Assembly (NCBI GenBank): GCA_013816615.1
Contig: JACDED010000018.1
Coordinates: 1-47,552 of the forward strand
Direction: 5' to 3'
DNA: 47,552 nt
Source: Bacteroidota bacterium
GTDB taxonomy: Bacteria; Bacteroidota; Bacteroidia; B-17B0; Aurantibacillaceae
Shown: positions 8,961 through 17,825 of the stretch, piece after piece
How positions within the stretch are numbered: position 1 is the stretch's first letter
Layout: each line of letters opens with the position of its first letter
Program-made: the position numbers and the translations under genes
Notes under the pieces: model-generated
Databases searched by the model: none
Seen by the model: only the letters and a program-made list of their open reading frames with translations
What the model was told of the DNA's origin: nothing

Positions 8961-9077
8961 CAAAACCCTCAGAGTTTACTCTGGGGGTTTATTGTTTTAT
9001 ATCGAAGAGAGAAAGCTTGCTTTTGCGATGAGATATAAAACAATAAACCACTTTTCGCGTTGGCGAAAAGGGTTTTG
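8961..9077. repeat. Nested inverted repeat (four-way-junction form) after tRNA-Gln
   Basis: Outer stem CAAAACCCT (8961-8969) pairs with AGGGTTTTG (9069-9077). Inner stem GGTTTATTGTTTTATATC (8986-9003) pairs perfectly over 18 bases with 9032-9049. Between outer and inner stems each side has its own hairpin: CAGAG-TTTA-CTCTG on the left (8970-8983) and CTTTTCGC-GTTG-GCGAAAAG on the right (9051-9070). The whole can fold as a cruciform or a branched RNA. The same plan follows tRNA-His at 15147-15261. Confidence 0.8.
8963..8990 (+). terminator. Terminator hairpin after tRNA-Gln
   Basis: AAACCCTCAGAG pairs with CTCTGGGGGTTT around a four-base loop (TTTA), with one G-T pair. T-rich sequence follows. 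It begins about six bases after the tRNA and forms part of the left arm of the larger nested inverted repeat. Confidence 0.7.
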
Positions 9078-9239
9078 CTGAGCATTAACCTTCATTTAGG
9101 ATCAGCGTAGCTAATCCTAAATAAAAGAACAGGCTTGCTTTCGCGATGAGATATAAAACAATAAATCATTTTCGCATTGGCGAAAAGGGTTTTGCTGAGC
9201 ATTAACCTTTATTTAGGATCAGCGTAGCTAATCCTAAAT
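9015..9239. repeat. Tandem direct repeat, two copies of about 108 bases (period 118)
   Basis: Copy 1 is 9015-9122 and copy 2 is 9133-9239. Each begins GCTTGCTTT(T/C)GCGATGAG and contains the right arm of the inverted repeat with its GCGAAAAG hairpin. Each ends with the hairpin ATTTAGGAT / ATCCTAAAT around CAGCGTAGCTA. The differences spare the paired bases: the hairpin loop reads GTTG in one copy and ATTG in the other while the stem is kept. No ORF is evident across 8990-9280. Confidence 0.85.
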
Positions 9240-9279
9240 GAATTATGTGAAATTTAAAAAGCGAAAGAGTTTATTTTTT

Positions 9280-9361
9280 GCGGCAGGGATGCGAAGGGCC
9301 TGGTGCCGACGAAGGAGGTACGGAGCGAACAGCGACCCCGGAGAAGCCTGCCCGGCCGCCC
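9280..9361. ncRNA. GC-rich structured repeat, possible small RNA or terminator, next to der
   Basis: An 82-base block of very high GC content in an AT-rich surround. Its ends pair (GCGGCAGG at 9280-9287 with CCTGCC near 9347, then CGGCCGC), and an inner hairpin GGC-CTGGT-GCC is visible. T runs flank it on the plus strand (TTATTTTTT before, ATTTTTT after). It lies 20 bases past the der stop. Blocks of this kind starting GGCAGGGAT and ending in CCTGCCC recur in Bacteroidota genomes and may correspond to a known conserved RNA motif such as Flavo-1; this link is from memory, not tested. Confidence 0.5.
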
Positions 9362-9380
9362 AACATTTTTTAAAGAAAAT

Positions 9381-10688
9381 CTAAGCTTTCTTGCGCATAC
9401 TTATTACAATAGGAACACCACTAAAATCGTACTCTTCGCGGATCTTGTTCTCTAAAAAACGTTTGTAAGATTCGGTTACATATTGCGGTAAATTGCAATA
9501 GAACATAAACAAAGGTTCGGTTTTTAATTGCGTAACGTATTTTACTTTTATGTATTTACCTTTTACAGCCGGAGGCGGGTAAGTGGCCATAATACCTTGT
9601 ACAAAATCGTTCAGTTCGCGGGTTGGAATATGTTTCTTTTTATTTGTATAAACCATCATAGCTACCTCAACGGCTTTCATGATACGTTGTTTATCTGTAA
9701 CTGAAATAAAAATGATAGGAATATCTTTAAAAGGAGCAATACGCTCTCTTATTTTTTCTTCAAATTGAAGCGCTGTTTTGGTGTCTTTTTCTACAAGATC
9801 CCATTTATTTACAATAATGGCAACGCCTTTACGGTTTCTTTCGATCAAACTTAAAATGCTAAGATCCTGTGCCTCCATACCATCCTGCGCATCGAGCATT
9901 AAAAGACAAACATCACTATCTTCAATAGCTTTAATGGTACGTAAAACACTATAAAACTCAAGGTCTTCATGAACTTTAGCCTTTTTACGCATTCCCGCGG
10001 TATCTACCAAATAAAAATCATGTCCGAATTTGGTATAACGTGAGTTAATGGTATCGCGGGTTGTGCCGGCAACGTTGGTTACAATATTGCGTTCTTCCCC
10101 TAAAAGTGCGTTTGTTAAAGATGATTTTCCAACATTAGGACGACCAACAATAGCTATACGCGGGATATCCGCCTGCTCAATAGCTGTTTCGTTTTTAGGT
10201 AATACTTTAATTAAAGCATCTAAAAGATCACCGGTGCCACTACCGGTAGCAGCAGAAACAGGAAACACTTCTCCCAAGCCAAACTGGTAAAACTCAGCAG
10301 CATAAGCCGCTTTATCATGTGTATCTACTTTATTGGCAACTACTAATGCTGGTTTTTTACTTTTGCGGATGATATTTGCAACCTCTGTATCAAATTGTGT
10401 AACGCCTTCGGTTACATCCGTCAAAAATAAAATAGCTGAGCATTCTTCTATTGCAATAGCAACCTGTTTGCGAATTTCTCCTTCAAAAATATCATCGCTT
10501 CCTTTAATATAACCACCGGTATCTATCACACTAAATTCAACACTTCCCCAAAAGGCTTTACCGTAATGACGATCACGGGTAACCCCGGCAGTCTCGTCAA
10601 CAATGGCCTGGCGCGTTTCCGTTAAACGATTAAAAAGTGTTGATTTTCCAACATTCGGTCTTCCTACTATAGCAACAATATTTGGCAT
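9381..10688 (-). CDS. der: Der (EngA), double-domain GTPase for ribosome assembly
   Basis: A 435-residue GTPase with two tandem G domains and a C-terminal KH-like domain, acting in 50S subunit assembly. The first P-loop, [14 protein letters not shown], is at about 8-21, with DTGG and NKVD after it. The second P-loop, [14 protein letters not shown], is near 182, with DTAGM and NKWD. The C-terminus shows the [12 protein letters not shown] and [23 protein letters not shown] stretches of the KH-like domain. The length is normal. It stands alone, with its own promoter at 10696-10703. Confidence 0.97.
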   Translation of the reverse strand: MPNIVAIVGRPNVGKSTLFNRLTETRQAIVDETAGVTRDRHYGKAFWGSVEFSVIDTGGYIKGSDDIFEGEIRKQVAIAIEECSAILFLTDVTEGVTQFDTEVANIIRKSKKPALVVANKVDTHDKAAYAAEFYQFGLGEVFPVSAATGSGTGDLLDALIKVLPKNETAIEQADIPRIAIVGRPNVGKSSLTNALLGEERNIVTNVAGTTRDTINSRYTKFGHDFYLVDTAGMRKKAKVHEDLEFYSVLRTIKAIEDSDVCLLMLDAQDGMEAQDLSILSLIERNRKGVAIIVNKWDLVEKDTKTALQFEEKIRERIAPFKDIPIIFISVTDKQRIMKAVEVAMMVYTNKKKHIPTRELNDFVQGIMATYPPPAVKGKYIKVKYVTQLKTEPLFMFYCNLPQYVTESYKRFLENKIREEYDFSGVPIVISMRKKA

Positions 10689-10695
10689 AAGGCTG

Positions 10696-10703
10696 CAAAA
10701 TTA
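10696..10703 (-). promoter_or_regulatory. Likely -7 element of der
   Basis: On the minus strand this reads TAATTTTG, a full match to TAnnTTTG, eight bases before the der ATG. A clear -33 element is not seen, and the leader would be very short. Confidence 0.45.
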
Positions 10704-10828
10704 CTAAAAAAACGCGGTAGAGCGCGCTTAAATTTTATCTTATTAAGTAGGATATTACAAATTTTTAGCTGAAAATAAAGCATTTACAAGCTAAAAAGGT
10801 CTTTAACTACATCGACTTACTGAGCGTC

Positions 10829-10859
10829 TTGTAAAATAAACCAGTTTAATGTATATTTG
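10829..10859 (+). promoter_or_regulatory. Likely promoter of the large T9SS cargo gene
   Basis: TTG (10829-10831), a 20-base spacer and TATATTTG (10852-10859) fit the Bacteroidetes consensus. The element covers the first in-frame ATG (10849), which argues that translation starts at 10864 with almost no leader. Confidence 0.5.
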
Positions 10860-10863
10860 GTTA

Positions 10864-13800
10864 ATGCTTAAAAAAGGGCTCATATTATTTTTTTTTATTG
10901 GGAGTTTTGTGAACCTTTTTGCTCAGAGTGATTCTGTAAAGAATGTGATCTCTCCTTTTGTGAGCCCCGCCTTAAAATTTACCGAAAACAAAGGGCAGTG
11001 GGAATCTAAAATTTTATTCAGAGCTCAATTAGATGGCGGCGCATTATTTTTAGAGCCAAACTGCCTTACTTTTAATTTTTACGATAAGAAAAAATTTCGG
11101 AGTATTCATCATGGGAGCATAATGAAAGGTAAGGAGAAGAATTTCGATATAAGATCGCACGCGTATAAAATTCATTTTGTAGGATGTAATACAAATGTAA
11201 TTTCAGAAAAATTACAGGAAGGCAGTGATTACGAGAATTTTTTTATTGGTAATGATAAAAGCAAATGGAAAGGTGATGTAAAAAATTATCACCAGGTATG
11301 GTTACGTAATTTGTATAATAATATAGATTACGAAATAATAACAGCTGTTAATGGTTTAAAATATAATTTTCATGTTAAGCCAAACGGAAACACAAACGAT
11401 ATTCATCTTAAATATGAAGGTGTAGATCATGTGGTTTTAAAGAATGGCGTCATCTATTTAAAGCTCGATGTAAATGAGGTAAAAGAACAAAGGCCTTACG
11501 CATACCAATTAATAAACGGAAAAATAAAACAGGTTAGCTGTAATTATGTTTTAAAAAATAATGTGTTGAGCTTTGAGTTTCCAAATGGCTATAATAAAAA
11601 TTACGAATTAGTAATAGATCCTGTTTTGGTATTTGCCGCACAAAGCGGTTCAACTGCAGATAACTTTGGAATGACAGCTACATTTGATCCGCAAGGCAAT
11701 TTGTATTCGGGCGGCACAATTTTTAATGTAGGATATCCTGTAACTTCCGGGGCGTATAGCAGTTCGTTTAACGGACCTGTATACTATGGAAATACAGATG
11801 TTGTAATAACAAAATATAATTCTACAGGAACAAATCTTTTGTATTCTACTTACCTGGGCGGTAATTATACTGAATCTATAAATAGTATGATCGTTGATAA
11901 AAGCAATAATCTTTGTTTTTTTGGTTCTACCAGTAGTACAACCTTTCCCACATCTGCCGGTGCTTTTGATAATTCTTTTAACGGCGGTACTTTTTTAATG
12001 TTCTATTATAATGGTTTGCGTTTTCATAACGGTACAGATATTTATATAGGTAAATTAAATAGCGCTGGTAATACATTAATGGCCTCTACCTACCTTGGTG
12101 GAAGTGGTAACGATGGCCTTAATCATTCTGATCAATACACGAATGGATTTATTGTTCAGGCAACGCCACCTGCAACTGGCAACATTACTATTTATCAGCC
12201 CGATTATGATAGTTTACAAACAAACTATGGCGATCAAAGCAGGGGCGAAATACAAGTAGACGCGAATAATAATATTTATATTGCAAGTTCTACGCGCTCG
12301 CCAAATTTTCCAACTGTAAATGGTTTTGATAATAGTTTAAATGGCACACAAGATGGTATTCTTGCAAAATTTAATTCCAGTCTTACAAATCTTCTTTACT
12401 CTTCTTATATCGGCGGAAGTGCAACAGATGCAGGTTATGGTTTAGTTGTAAGAAATAATTTTGAAGTGTATGTTACCGGCGGAACGAGTAGTAGCGACTT
12501 TCCTTATGCAGCCGGTGGCTACCAATCTTCATACCAGGGTGGTAATGCCGATGGTTATATTATCAGGGTTAATCCTGCTGGAAATACTGTTTTAAACGGA
12601 ACTTATTTTGGAACAAATCAATACGATCAATCTTTTTTTATCCAGGCAGATAAAAGAAATAATATTTATATATATGGTCAATCCCTTGGCAATATGCCAA
12701 TCTTAGCCGCTGCTACATCCCCAACGGTATTTAATGTTCCGGGAACGCACCAATTTATTTCCAGACTTAATTTTAGCTTAACAACGCTGAATATGTCTAC
12801 TGTCTTTGGAAATTATACCAACAATTTTGATATTTCACCTGCTGCTTTTTCGGTAGATAATTGTAACAACATTTATATATCCGGTTGGGGAGCAAATTTT
12901 TTATTGCCAAGCGTGGCTCTAAGTAATATGCCATTACTATTTCCTACACAAAGCACAACAGACGGATTTGATTTTTATTTTATGGGTCTTGATTCAAACG
13001 CTGCCGCATTAAAATACGGATCTTACTTTGGTGGCAACATTAGTCAGGAGCATGTTGATGGCGGAACTTCCCGTTTCGATCCTCAGGGAAAAATATACCA
13101 ATCGGTTTGTGCCGGTTGTGGTGGCAATTCTGTTAACGGCGCTAACCAGGATTTTCCTGTAACACCAGGTGCGTGGCCTAACACACCGGGCAACCCCAAT
13201 CATAATACAGATAATTTTAATTGTAACAATGGTGTTATAAAATTAGATTTTCAGTTACAATTGGCTGTTTCAACAATTAATACAAATACTGTTGCAGGAT
13301 GTTTGCCGTTAACGGTAAGCTTTACAAATGCTTCGCCTCCAACGGGTACTAATACTTCATATGTTTGGTATTTTGGTAATGGGCAAACAACATCTACAAC
13401 TATAAACCCGGTTGTTACATATACACTTCCCGGTACTTATACCGTTTCATTGGTGGTTATAGATCCATCATCCTGTAATATTAAAGACAGTTCAATTACA
13501 TTTATTACCGTATATCCAAAACCCGCTTCTAATTTTACAGTGGGCGTAACACCTTGTACTAATACTATTTCAACCACAAATTCGTCAACAGGATCTTTTA
13601 CAAATAATCCTTTTTCATGGAATTTTGGTGATGGTAGCCCTGTAAGCACAGCCACCAATCCACCTCACACATATTCGGTAATTGGAAACTATACTGTATC
13701 GCTAACAGTTACAGATATAAATGGTTGTACAGATGTAAAAACAAGTACTGTCTCTATTTTTAATTTTACTCCAGGTATAGTAAATGGTTCCACAATTTGT

Positions 13801-15006
13801 TATGGAGAAACAACCACCGTTTCTGCCTCAGGCGGCACCAGCTATACATGGTCACCGGCCTCGCAGGTAAGTAATACAAGTATTGCAAACCCTGCTGTTT
13901 CGCCAACGGTTACAACCATTTATACGGTTACTATTTTAAATACTACCGGTAGCAATAATTGCTTAAGAACACTTACTACAAGCGTAATTGTAAATCCAAA
14001 ACCTACAGCAAATTTTAATTACTCACTAAATCCTTGTGGTGGTGGTGTTACATTTAACGATCTTTCATCAGCAAATATAACAGCGTGGCAATGGACATTA
14101 TCTTCCACCGCAACAAGTACAGTTCAAAATCCATATAATTTTTATAATGGTGGAGGCACGCATACCATTACTTTAATTGCAACAAATAGTGATGGCTGTA
14201 AAGATACGACTGAACAGGTAGTAACGGTTCCAATACCCCCACCCTTAACTGTAAATGGTGCAAGTATAATTTGTAAAGGTACTAGCGCACAATTAAGTGC
14301 GTCCGGTGGTGTTTCTTATGCGTGGACCCCAACACTTTCTTTGGATCTGCCATATTCTTCAACTCCAAATGCAACACCAACTGTCAGCACCCAATATTCT
14401 GTTGTAATTACTACTTCTGTAGTAGTTGGCGGCGTTCCTTGTCAGTTCTTACTTACAACAAGTGTAAATGTTAACCAGATCTCTACCACACCAATTGGCG
14501 CTATTGCTAACCCTGTAATTGTTACTACTGGTAGTAATACAACTTTAACTTATATAGGTGATCCGGGTGCTATTGTAACCTGGTTGCCTCCGGGCAGTAC
14601 AACACCGGGCTTTGGGTATACCGTTACAGCCCATCCTGACAGGCCAACAACCTATACCGCAGTTGCTACTGTTGGCCCTTGTAAGGAAACCGCAACAGTA
14701 AATGTAGAAGCTTATAGTGCCGGATGTGTGGATGCAGATGTATTTGTACCCAATACATTTACCCCTAACGACGATGGTAAAAATGATATTTTATATGTAA
14801 GAGGATTAAAAGTAAACGATGTATATTTTGCAGTTTATAACCGCTGGGGAGAAAAAGTTTTTGATACCACTGATAAAACAAAGGGTTGGGATGGTATTTA
14901 TAAAAGCCGGCCGGCCGATGTAGGCGTATTTGGCTGGTACTTAAAGGTAAAATGCATTAATGGTGACGAAAATTTCCAAAAAGGTAATGTTACCCTTATA
15001 CGTTAA
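10864..15006 (+). CDS. Giant secreted protein: DUF7948/SBBP repeats, PKD domains, type B T9SS sorting domain
   Basis: About 1380 residues. A signal peptide comes first (hydrophobic stretch ending NLFAQ), then a DUF7948-like region recognised by FTENKGQWESKILFRAQLDGG. Next is a region of beta-propeller (SBBP) repeats with motifs such as YSTYLGG, ASTYLGG and YSSYIGG, then PKD-type domains with the WYFGNG and WNFGDG motifs. The end, VFVPNTFTPNDDGKNDILYVRG plus NRWGEKVFD and GWDGIYK, is the gliding-motility-type C-terminal domain (TIGR04131), which sends cargo through T9SS. It is probably displayed at or released from the surface as an adhesin-like protein. I chose the ATG at 10864 because the earlier one at 10849 lies inside the promoter. 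Confidence 0.88.
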   Translation: MLKKGLILFFFIGSFVNLFAQSDSVKNVISPFVSPALKFTENKGQWESKILFRAQLDGGALFLEPNCLTFNFYDKKKFRSIHHGSIMKGKEKNFDIRSHAYKIHFVGCNTNVISEKLQEGSDYENFFIGNDKSKWKGDVKNYHQVWLRNLYNNIDYEIITAVNGLKYNFHVKPNGNTNDIHLKYEGVDHVVLKNGVIYLKLDVNEVKEQRPYAYQLINGKIKQVSCNYVLKNNVLSFEFPNGYNKNYELVIDPVLVFAAQSGSTADNFGMTATFDPQGNLYSGGTIFNVGYPVTSGAYSSSFNGPVYYGNTDVVITKYNSTGTNLLYSTYLGGNYTESINSMIVDKSNNLCFFGSTSSTTFPTSAGAFDNSFNGGTFLMFYYNGLRFHNGTDIYIGKLNSAGNTLMASTYLGGSGNDGLNHSDQYTNGFIVQATPPATGNITIYQPDYDSLQTNYGDQSRGEIQVDANNNIYIASSTRSPNFPTVNGFDNSLNGTQDGILAKFNSSLTNLLYSSYIGGSATDAGYGLVVRNNFEVYVTGGTSSSDFPYAAGGYQSSYQGGNADGYIIRVNPAGNTVLNGTYFGTNQYDQSFFIQADKRNNIYIYGQSLGNMPILAAATSPTVFNVPGTHQFISRLNFSLTTLNMSTVFGNYTNNFDISPAAFSVDNCNNIYISGWGANFLLPSVALSNMPLLFPTQSTTDGFDFYFMGLDSNAAALKYGSYFGGNISQEHVDGGTSRFDPQGKIYQSVCAGCGGNSVNGANQDFPVTPGAWPNTPGNPNHNTDNFNCNNGVIKLDFQLQLAVSTINTNTVAGCLPLTVSFTNASPPTGTNTSYVWYFGNGQTTSTTINPVVTYTLPGTYTVSLVVIDPSSCNIKDSSITFITVYPKPASNFTVGVTPCTNTISTTNSSTGSFTNNPFSWNFGDGSPVSTATNPPHTYSVIGNYTVSLTVTDINGCTDVKTSTVSIFNFTPGIVNGSTICYGETTTVSASGGTSYTWSPASQVSNTSIANPAVSPTVTTIYTVTILNTTGSNNCLRTLTTSVIVNPKPTANFNYSLNPCGGGVTFNDLSSANITAWQWTLSSTATSTVQNPYNFYNGGGTHTITLIATNSDGCKDTTEQVVTVPIPPPLTVNGASIICKGTSAQLSASGGVSYAWTPTLSLDLPYSSTPNATPTVSTQYSVVITTSVVVGGVPCQFLLTTSVNVNQISTTPIGAIANPVIVTTGSNTTLTYIGDPGAIVTWLPPGSTTPGFGYTVTAHPDRPTTYTAVATVGPCKETATVNVEAYSAGCVDADVFVPNTFTPNDDGKNDILYVRGLKVNDVYFAVYNRWGEKVFDTTDKTKGWDGIYKSRPADVGVFGWYLKVKCINGDENFQKGNVTLIR

Positions 15007-15052
15007 ACTGTTTTTTTAGAAATTTTATTTATTCTTTTATTTAAAAAATTAT

Positions 15053-15060
15053 TACATTTG
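15053..15060 (+). promoter_or_regulatory. -7 element of tRNA-His promoter
   Basis: TACATTTG matches TAnnTTTG exactly and ends 11 bases before the mature tRNA. The region where a -33 element would lie is T-rich with no clear TTTG. Confidence 0.6.
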
Positions 15061-15071
15061 CCGTCTCAAAT

Positions 15072-15146
15072 GGTAGATGTAGCTCAGTTGGTTAGAGCAT
15101 CGGTTTGTGGTACCGAGGGTCGTGGGTTCGAATCCCATCATTTACC
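15072..15146 (+). tRNA. tRNA-His (anticodon GTG)
   Basis: The extra base G-1 (15072) can pair with C73 (15146), the mark of tRNA-His. The acceptor GTAGATG pairs with CATTTAC, D stem GCTC pairs with GAGC, anticodon stem TCGGT pairs with ACCGA around TTGTGGT (anticodon GTG), and T stem GTGGG pairs with CCCAT. The 3' CCA is not encoded. Confidence 0.96.
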
Positions 15147-15261
15147 CACCAGATTTAAACCTTGCGTCAGCAAGGTTTTTTTGTTTTATGGAATCGGCGA
15201 ATTTTTTTCATAAGACATTCATAAAACAAAAAATAGCCCTGAAAAGGGAGTAAATCTGGTG
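15147..15261. repeat. Nested inverted repeat (four-way-junction form) after tRNA-His
   Basis: Outer stem CACCAGATTTA (15147-15157) pairs with TAAATCTGGTG (15251-15261). Inner stem TTTTTTGTTTTATG (15177-15190) pairs with CATAAAACAAAAAA (15220-15233). The left branch is the terminator hairpin (15158-15177) and the right branch is CCCT-GAAA-AGGG (15237-15248). It begins on the base after the tRNA. The plan equals that at 8961-9077, although the stem sequences differ. From here to 15434 no gene is seen. Confidence 0.8.
15158..15182 (+). terminator. Rho-independent terminator after tRNA-His
   Basis: AACCTTGC pairs perfectly with GCAAGGTT around GTCA, followed by a run of T. It starts 12 bases after the tRNA end. 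The hairpin is also the left-hand branch of the nested inverted repeat that spans 15147-15261. Confidence 0.85.
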
Positions 15262-15277
15262 TATTGACCTGCCACAA

Positions 15278-15293
15278 GGATCAGCGAAGCTAA
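15278..15293. repeat. Conserved tail motif GGATCAGCGAAGCTAA
   Basis: It differs by one base from GGATCAGCGTAGCTAA at 9099-9114 (and the tandem copy near 9217). It lies 17 bases past the right arm of the tRNA-His inverted repeat; the tRNA-Gln copy lies 22 bases past its own arm. The core AGC-GWA-GCT is a mini-hairpin. Confidence 0.6.
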
Positions 15294-15434
15294 CCCCTTA
15301 AAAACAAAACTATTAAGATTACCATAGTTAATCCTTTTTAATATTCACTGGCATTAAATTTGCTGCAATATGTTGCTAAATAATACAAGCATTGCAAAAA
15401 TTTATTTACCTTTTCTTTTTACGAATTAACTATC

Positions 15435-17825
15435 TTGAAATATAAAAAGTATATCAAACGTGTTGTTGTTGGATTACTTAGCTGTATACTGGCTGTAATT
15501 ATATCAATATTTATTTTATTCGCCTTTTATAAAAAAGAGCTCACCGCTACACTTATATCAAACTTAAAAGAGCAATATGGTCTTGTATTAAAGGTTAAAG
15601 ATATTAATGTTTCTTTTTTTAGTAACTGGCCAAATGCTTCCATTCAATTAAAGGACGTTAACTTAGTAAGCGAGAAAAGTATTGATCAACCAATTATTAC
15701 CGCAGGCACTATAGCCCTTTCACTTGATGTACTTAAGCTTTTTAAGAAAGAATTTATTATCGAATCGATTTCGATCAAAGATGCAAATGTAAGTATTCTA
15801 AAAGGCACCAATGGCTTTACCAATTTTGAAGTAAAACCAAAACAAGCCGGCCCATCAAACAAACTAGTAAATTTCGAAATAAAAACTGTTTCAATTAAAA
15901 ATACGCAGTTCTATTTTATAGATAAGGAACGCGGACAAAAAATAGATTTTCTTCTTATAAATAACACACTTAAACTTAAACATGAGCAGGATGGGATAGA
16001 AGCGAAGTTTTTTGGCGATGTTAATGTTGGAGGTCTGTTATTTAAGAAGGAAAAGGGAGCATTTTTAGCGAATACCCAGGCTTTTTTAAATTTACACTTT
16101 AGCATTTTTACAAAAAGCAAAACGCTTTTTGTGCACCTGCCTTCTTCGGTAACAATAGGGAACCACCCGTACGAAATAAATTCTTTTATTGATTTTAAAA
16201 AGAAACAGCTTATATTTTTATTTCAAAGTGAAAATATTGATTATGAAAAAGGCATGGCTCTTTTAAACACAAGTCTTCAAAAAAAACTTGAGACTTTTAA
16301 TGTAAGCAGATCTCTTAATGCAAAAATATTATTAATAACCAGTCTTGGCGTAAAACAAGATCCTGTAATAATTGCAAGAATAAGCGGAAAGAATAACGAT
16401 ATAACAATTGGTCACAGCAAGATCCCTTATTCAAACGTGTCTTTTAACGGCATGATTGTGAGCCTAGACTCTTCAAAGCAAAAGGGCGATACTGAGCATG
16501 CGAGGATCATTTTTAAAGATATAAAGGGCCATCTTTATGATTTTCCATTTACAGCCTCTGTTACCTTAACAAATTTTGATGCTCCGGTAATCGATATCAA
16601 TGCCGCATTGTTTATTGACGCTTCAAAAATAAAGTTTAAGCCAGGAGAAGAATTTATTTTAAAGGGCGCCTGCGTTGCTAAAATAAAATATTCGGGGCCG
16701 GCAAATAGATTAAATAAAAATGATTTCCTGGAAGCTCCCATGAAATTAAACGCCGGGTTGTATTTTAATAATTTAAGTTACCAGGAAAAAAATAAGCCTT
16801 ATGTCTATACTGTTGTTGGAAATACAAACCTGGTTAATAAAAACCTTCAGTTTGAAAATCTTCTTCTTAAAACCGATGCAGGAAACGTTGTGTTAAAAGG
16901 ATTTGTTACTGGCTTTACAAATTATGCGCTTGGCTACAGCAATGGATTTAAAACCACGCTCGACGCAAGATCGGAAAGTTTTAATTTAAATCACTTCCTG
17001 GTAAATAAACCAAAAAAGAAAACGGAAGCCCAAAAGGAAGAGAATTCAGCTGCTTATAAAAAGGCAATAAAAGATGAGCAAAGTAATTTTGAATTTAATG
17101 TTTCGCTCTTTACTAAAAAACTTTTAATACGCAATGTAAAGGCATCAAACGCAAGTATTAAACTTGATTATAAAAATAAATTTTTAGATATTAGATCCGT
17201 AAATATGGATGCTTGTAACGGAAAACTGTTTGCTAAAGGCACTATTTATGATCTTAATAAAGTAACTGCTGAGGTTAAGATCGAAAATATGGATGTTAAC
17301 TCTCTTTTTGATCAGTTTGAAAATTTTGGACAAAAAGCTGTAACAAGTAAAAATTTACAAGGCAATATTTTTGTAGACGCTAAGTTTAAAACAGAGTTAG
17401 ACGATAATATGGAAGTAATGGGCAATACCATGGATGGCGAAATAAAACTAAAGTTAAAAGAAGGGCACCTTTTAAATTTTGAGCCACTGCAAAATATATC
17501 CGATTATGTTTTTAAGAACAGGGATTTTAAAGATATAGCGTTTAGCGAGCTTAATGAAACCTGCAAAATTAAAGGTTTTGAAATGGAAATCCAGGAAATG
17601 GAAATAGGGTCAAGCGTTTTAAATTTATTTGTTACCGGTAAGTATCATTTTAAAGAAAATTCAAACATAAATATTTTAATTCCATGGAGTAATTTAAAAA
17701 AACGCGGAAAGAATTATATTCCGAAAAGTAGCGGGCAAACCGCAGAGAATTCAAAAGGCTTAAAGCTAAATTATTCTGGTCCGCCAAAAAAATTAAAATT
17801 AAGCTTAGGTCATAGAACTATTTAA
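15435..17825 (+). CDS. AsmA-like membrane-anchored protein
   Basis: A 796-residue protein with one N-terminal membrane span (about residues 9-31) and a long beta-rich body. The opening after the span, with LKEQYGLVLKVKDINVSFFSNWPNASIQLKDVNLVS, and the C-terminal stretch with MDGEIKLKLKEGHLLNFEPLQNISDYVF are typical of AsmA and AsmA-like proteins, which are tied to lipid transport or outer-membrane assembly. The best start is a TTG at 15435; an upstream TAAATTTG (15355-15362) could be its -7 element. The 3' end overlaps the convergent alkaline phosphatase gene by eight bases. Confidence 0.75.
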   Translation: MKYKKYIKRVVVGLLSCILAVIISIFILFAFYKKELTATLISNLKEQYGLVLKVKDINVSFFSNWPNASIQLKDVNLVSEKSIDQPIITAGTIALSLDVLKLFKKEFIIESISIKDANVSILKGTNGFTNFEVKPKQAGPSNKLVNFEIKTVSIKNTQFYFIDKERGQKIDFLLINNTLKLKHEQDGIEAKFFGDVNVGGLLFKKEKGAFLANTQAFLNLHFSIFTKSKTLFVHLPSSVTIGNHPYEINSFIDFKKKQLIFLFQSENIDYEKGMALLNTSLQKKLETFNVSRSLNAKILLITSLGVKQDPVIIARISGKNNDITIGHSKIPYSNVSFNGMIVSLDSSKQKGDTEHARIIFKDIKGHLYDFPFTASVTLTNFDAPVIDINAALFIDASKIKFKPGEEFILKGACVAKIKYSGPANRLNKNDFLEAPMKLNAGLYFNNLSYQEKNKPYVYTVVGNTNLVNKNLQFENLLLKTDAGNVVLKGFVTGFTNYALGYSNGFKTTLDARSESFNLNHFLVNKPKKKTEAQKEENSAAYKKAIKDEQSNFEFNVSLFTKKLLIRNVKASNASIKLDYKNKFLDIRSVNMDACNGKLFAKGTIYDLNKVTAEVKIENMDVNSLFDQFENFGQKAVTSKNLQGNIFVDAKFKTELDDNMEVMGNTMDGEIKLKLKEGHLLNFEPLQNISDYVFKNRDFKDIAFSELNETCKIKGFEMEIQEMEIGSSVLNLFVTGKYHFKENSNINILIPWSNLKKRGKNYIPKSSGQTAENSKGLKLNYSGPPKKLKLSLGHRTI

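Noticed and set aside
8648-9031. A 127-codon plus-strand ORF across the tRNA-Gln
   Set aside because: It runs antisense to the DUF2723 gene and then through the tRNA and its terminator; it shows no protein family pattern.
15072-15261. tRNA-His 3' end as a genomic-island attachment site
   Set aside because: No repeat of the tRNA 3' end and no integrase are seen; the inverted repeat does not copy tRNA sequence.
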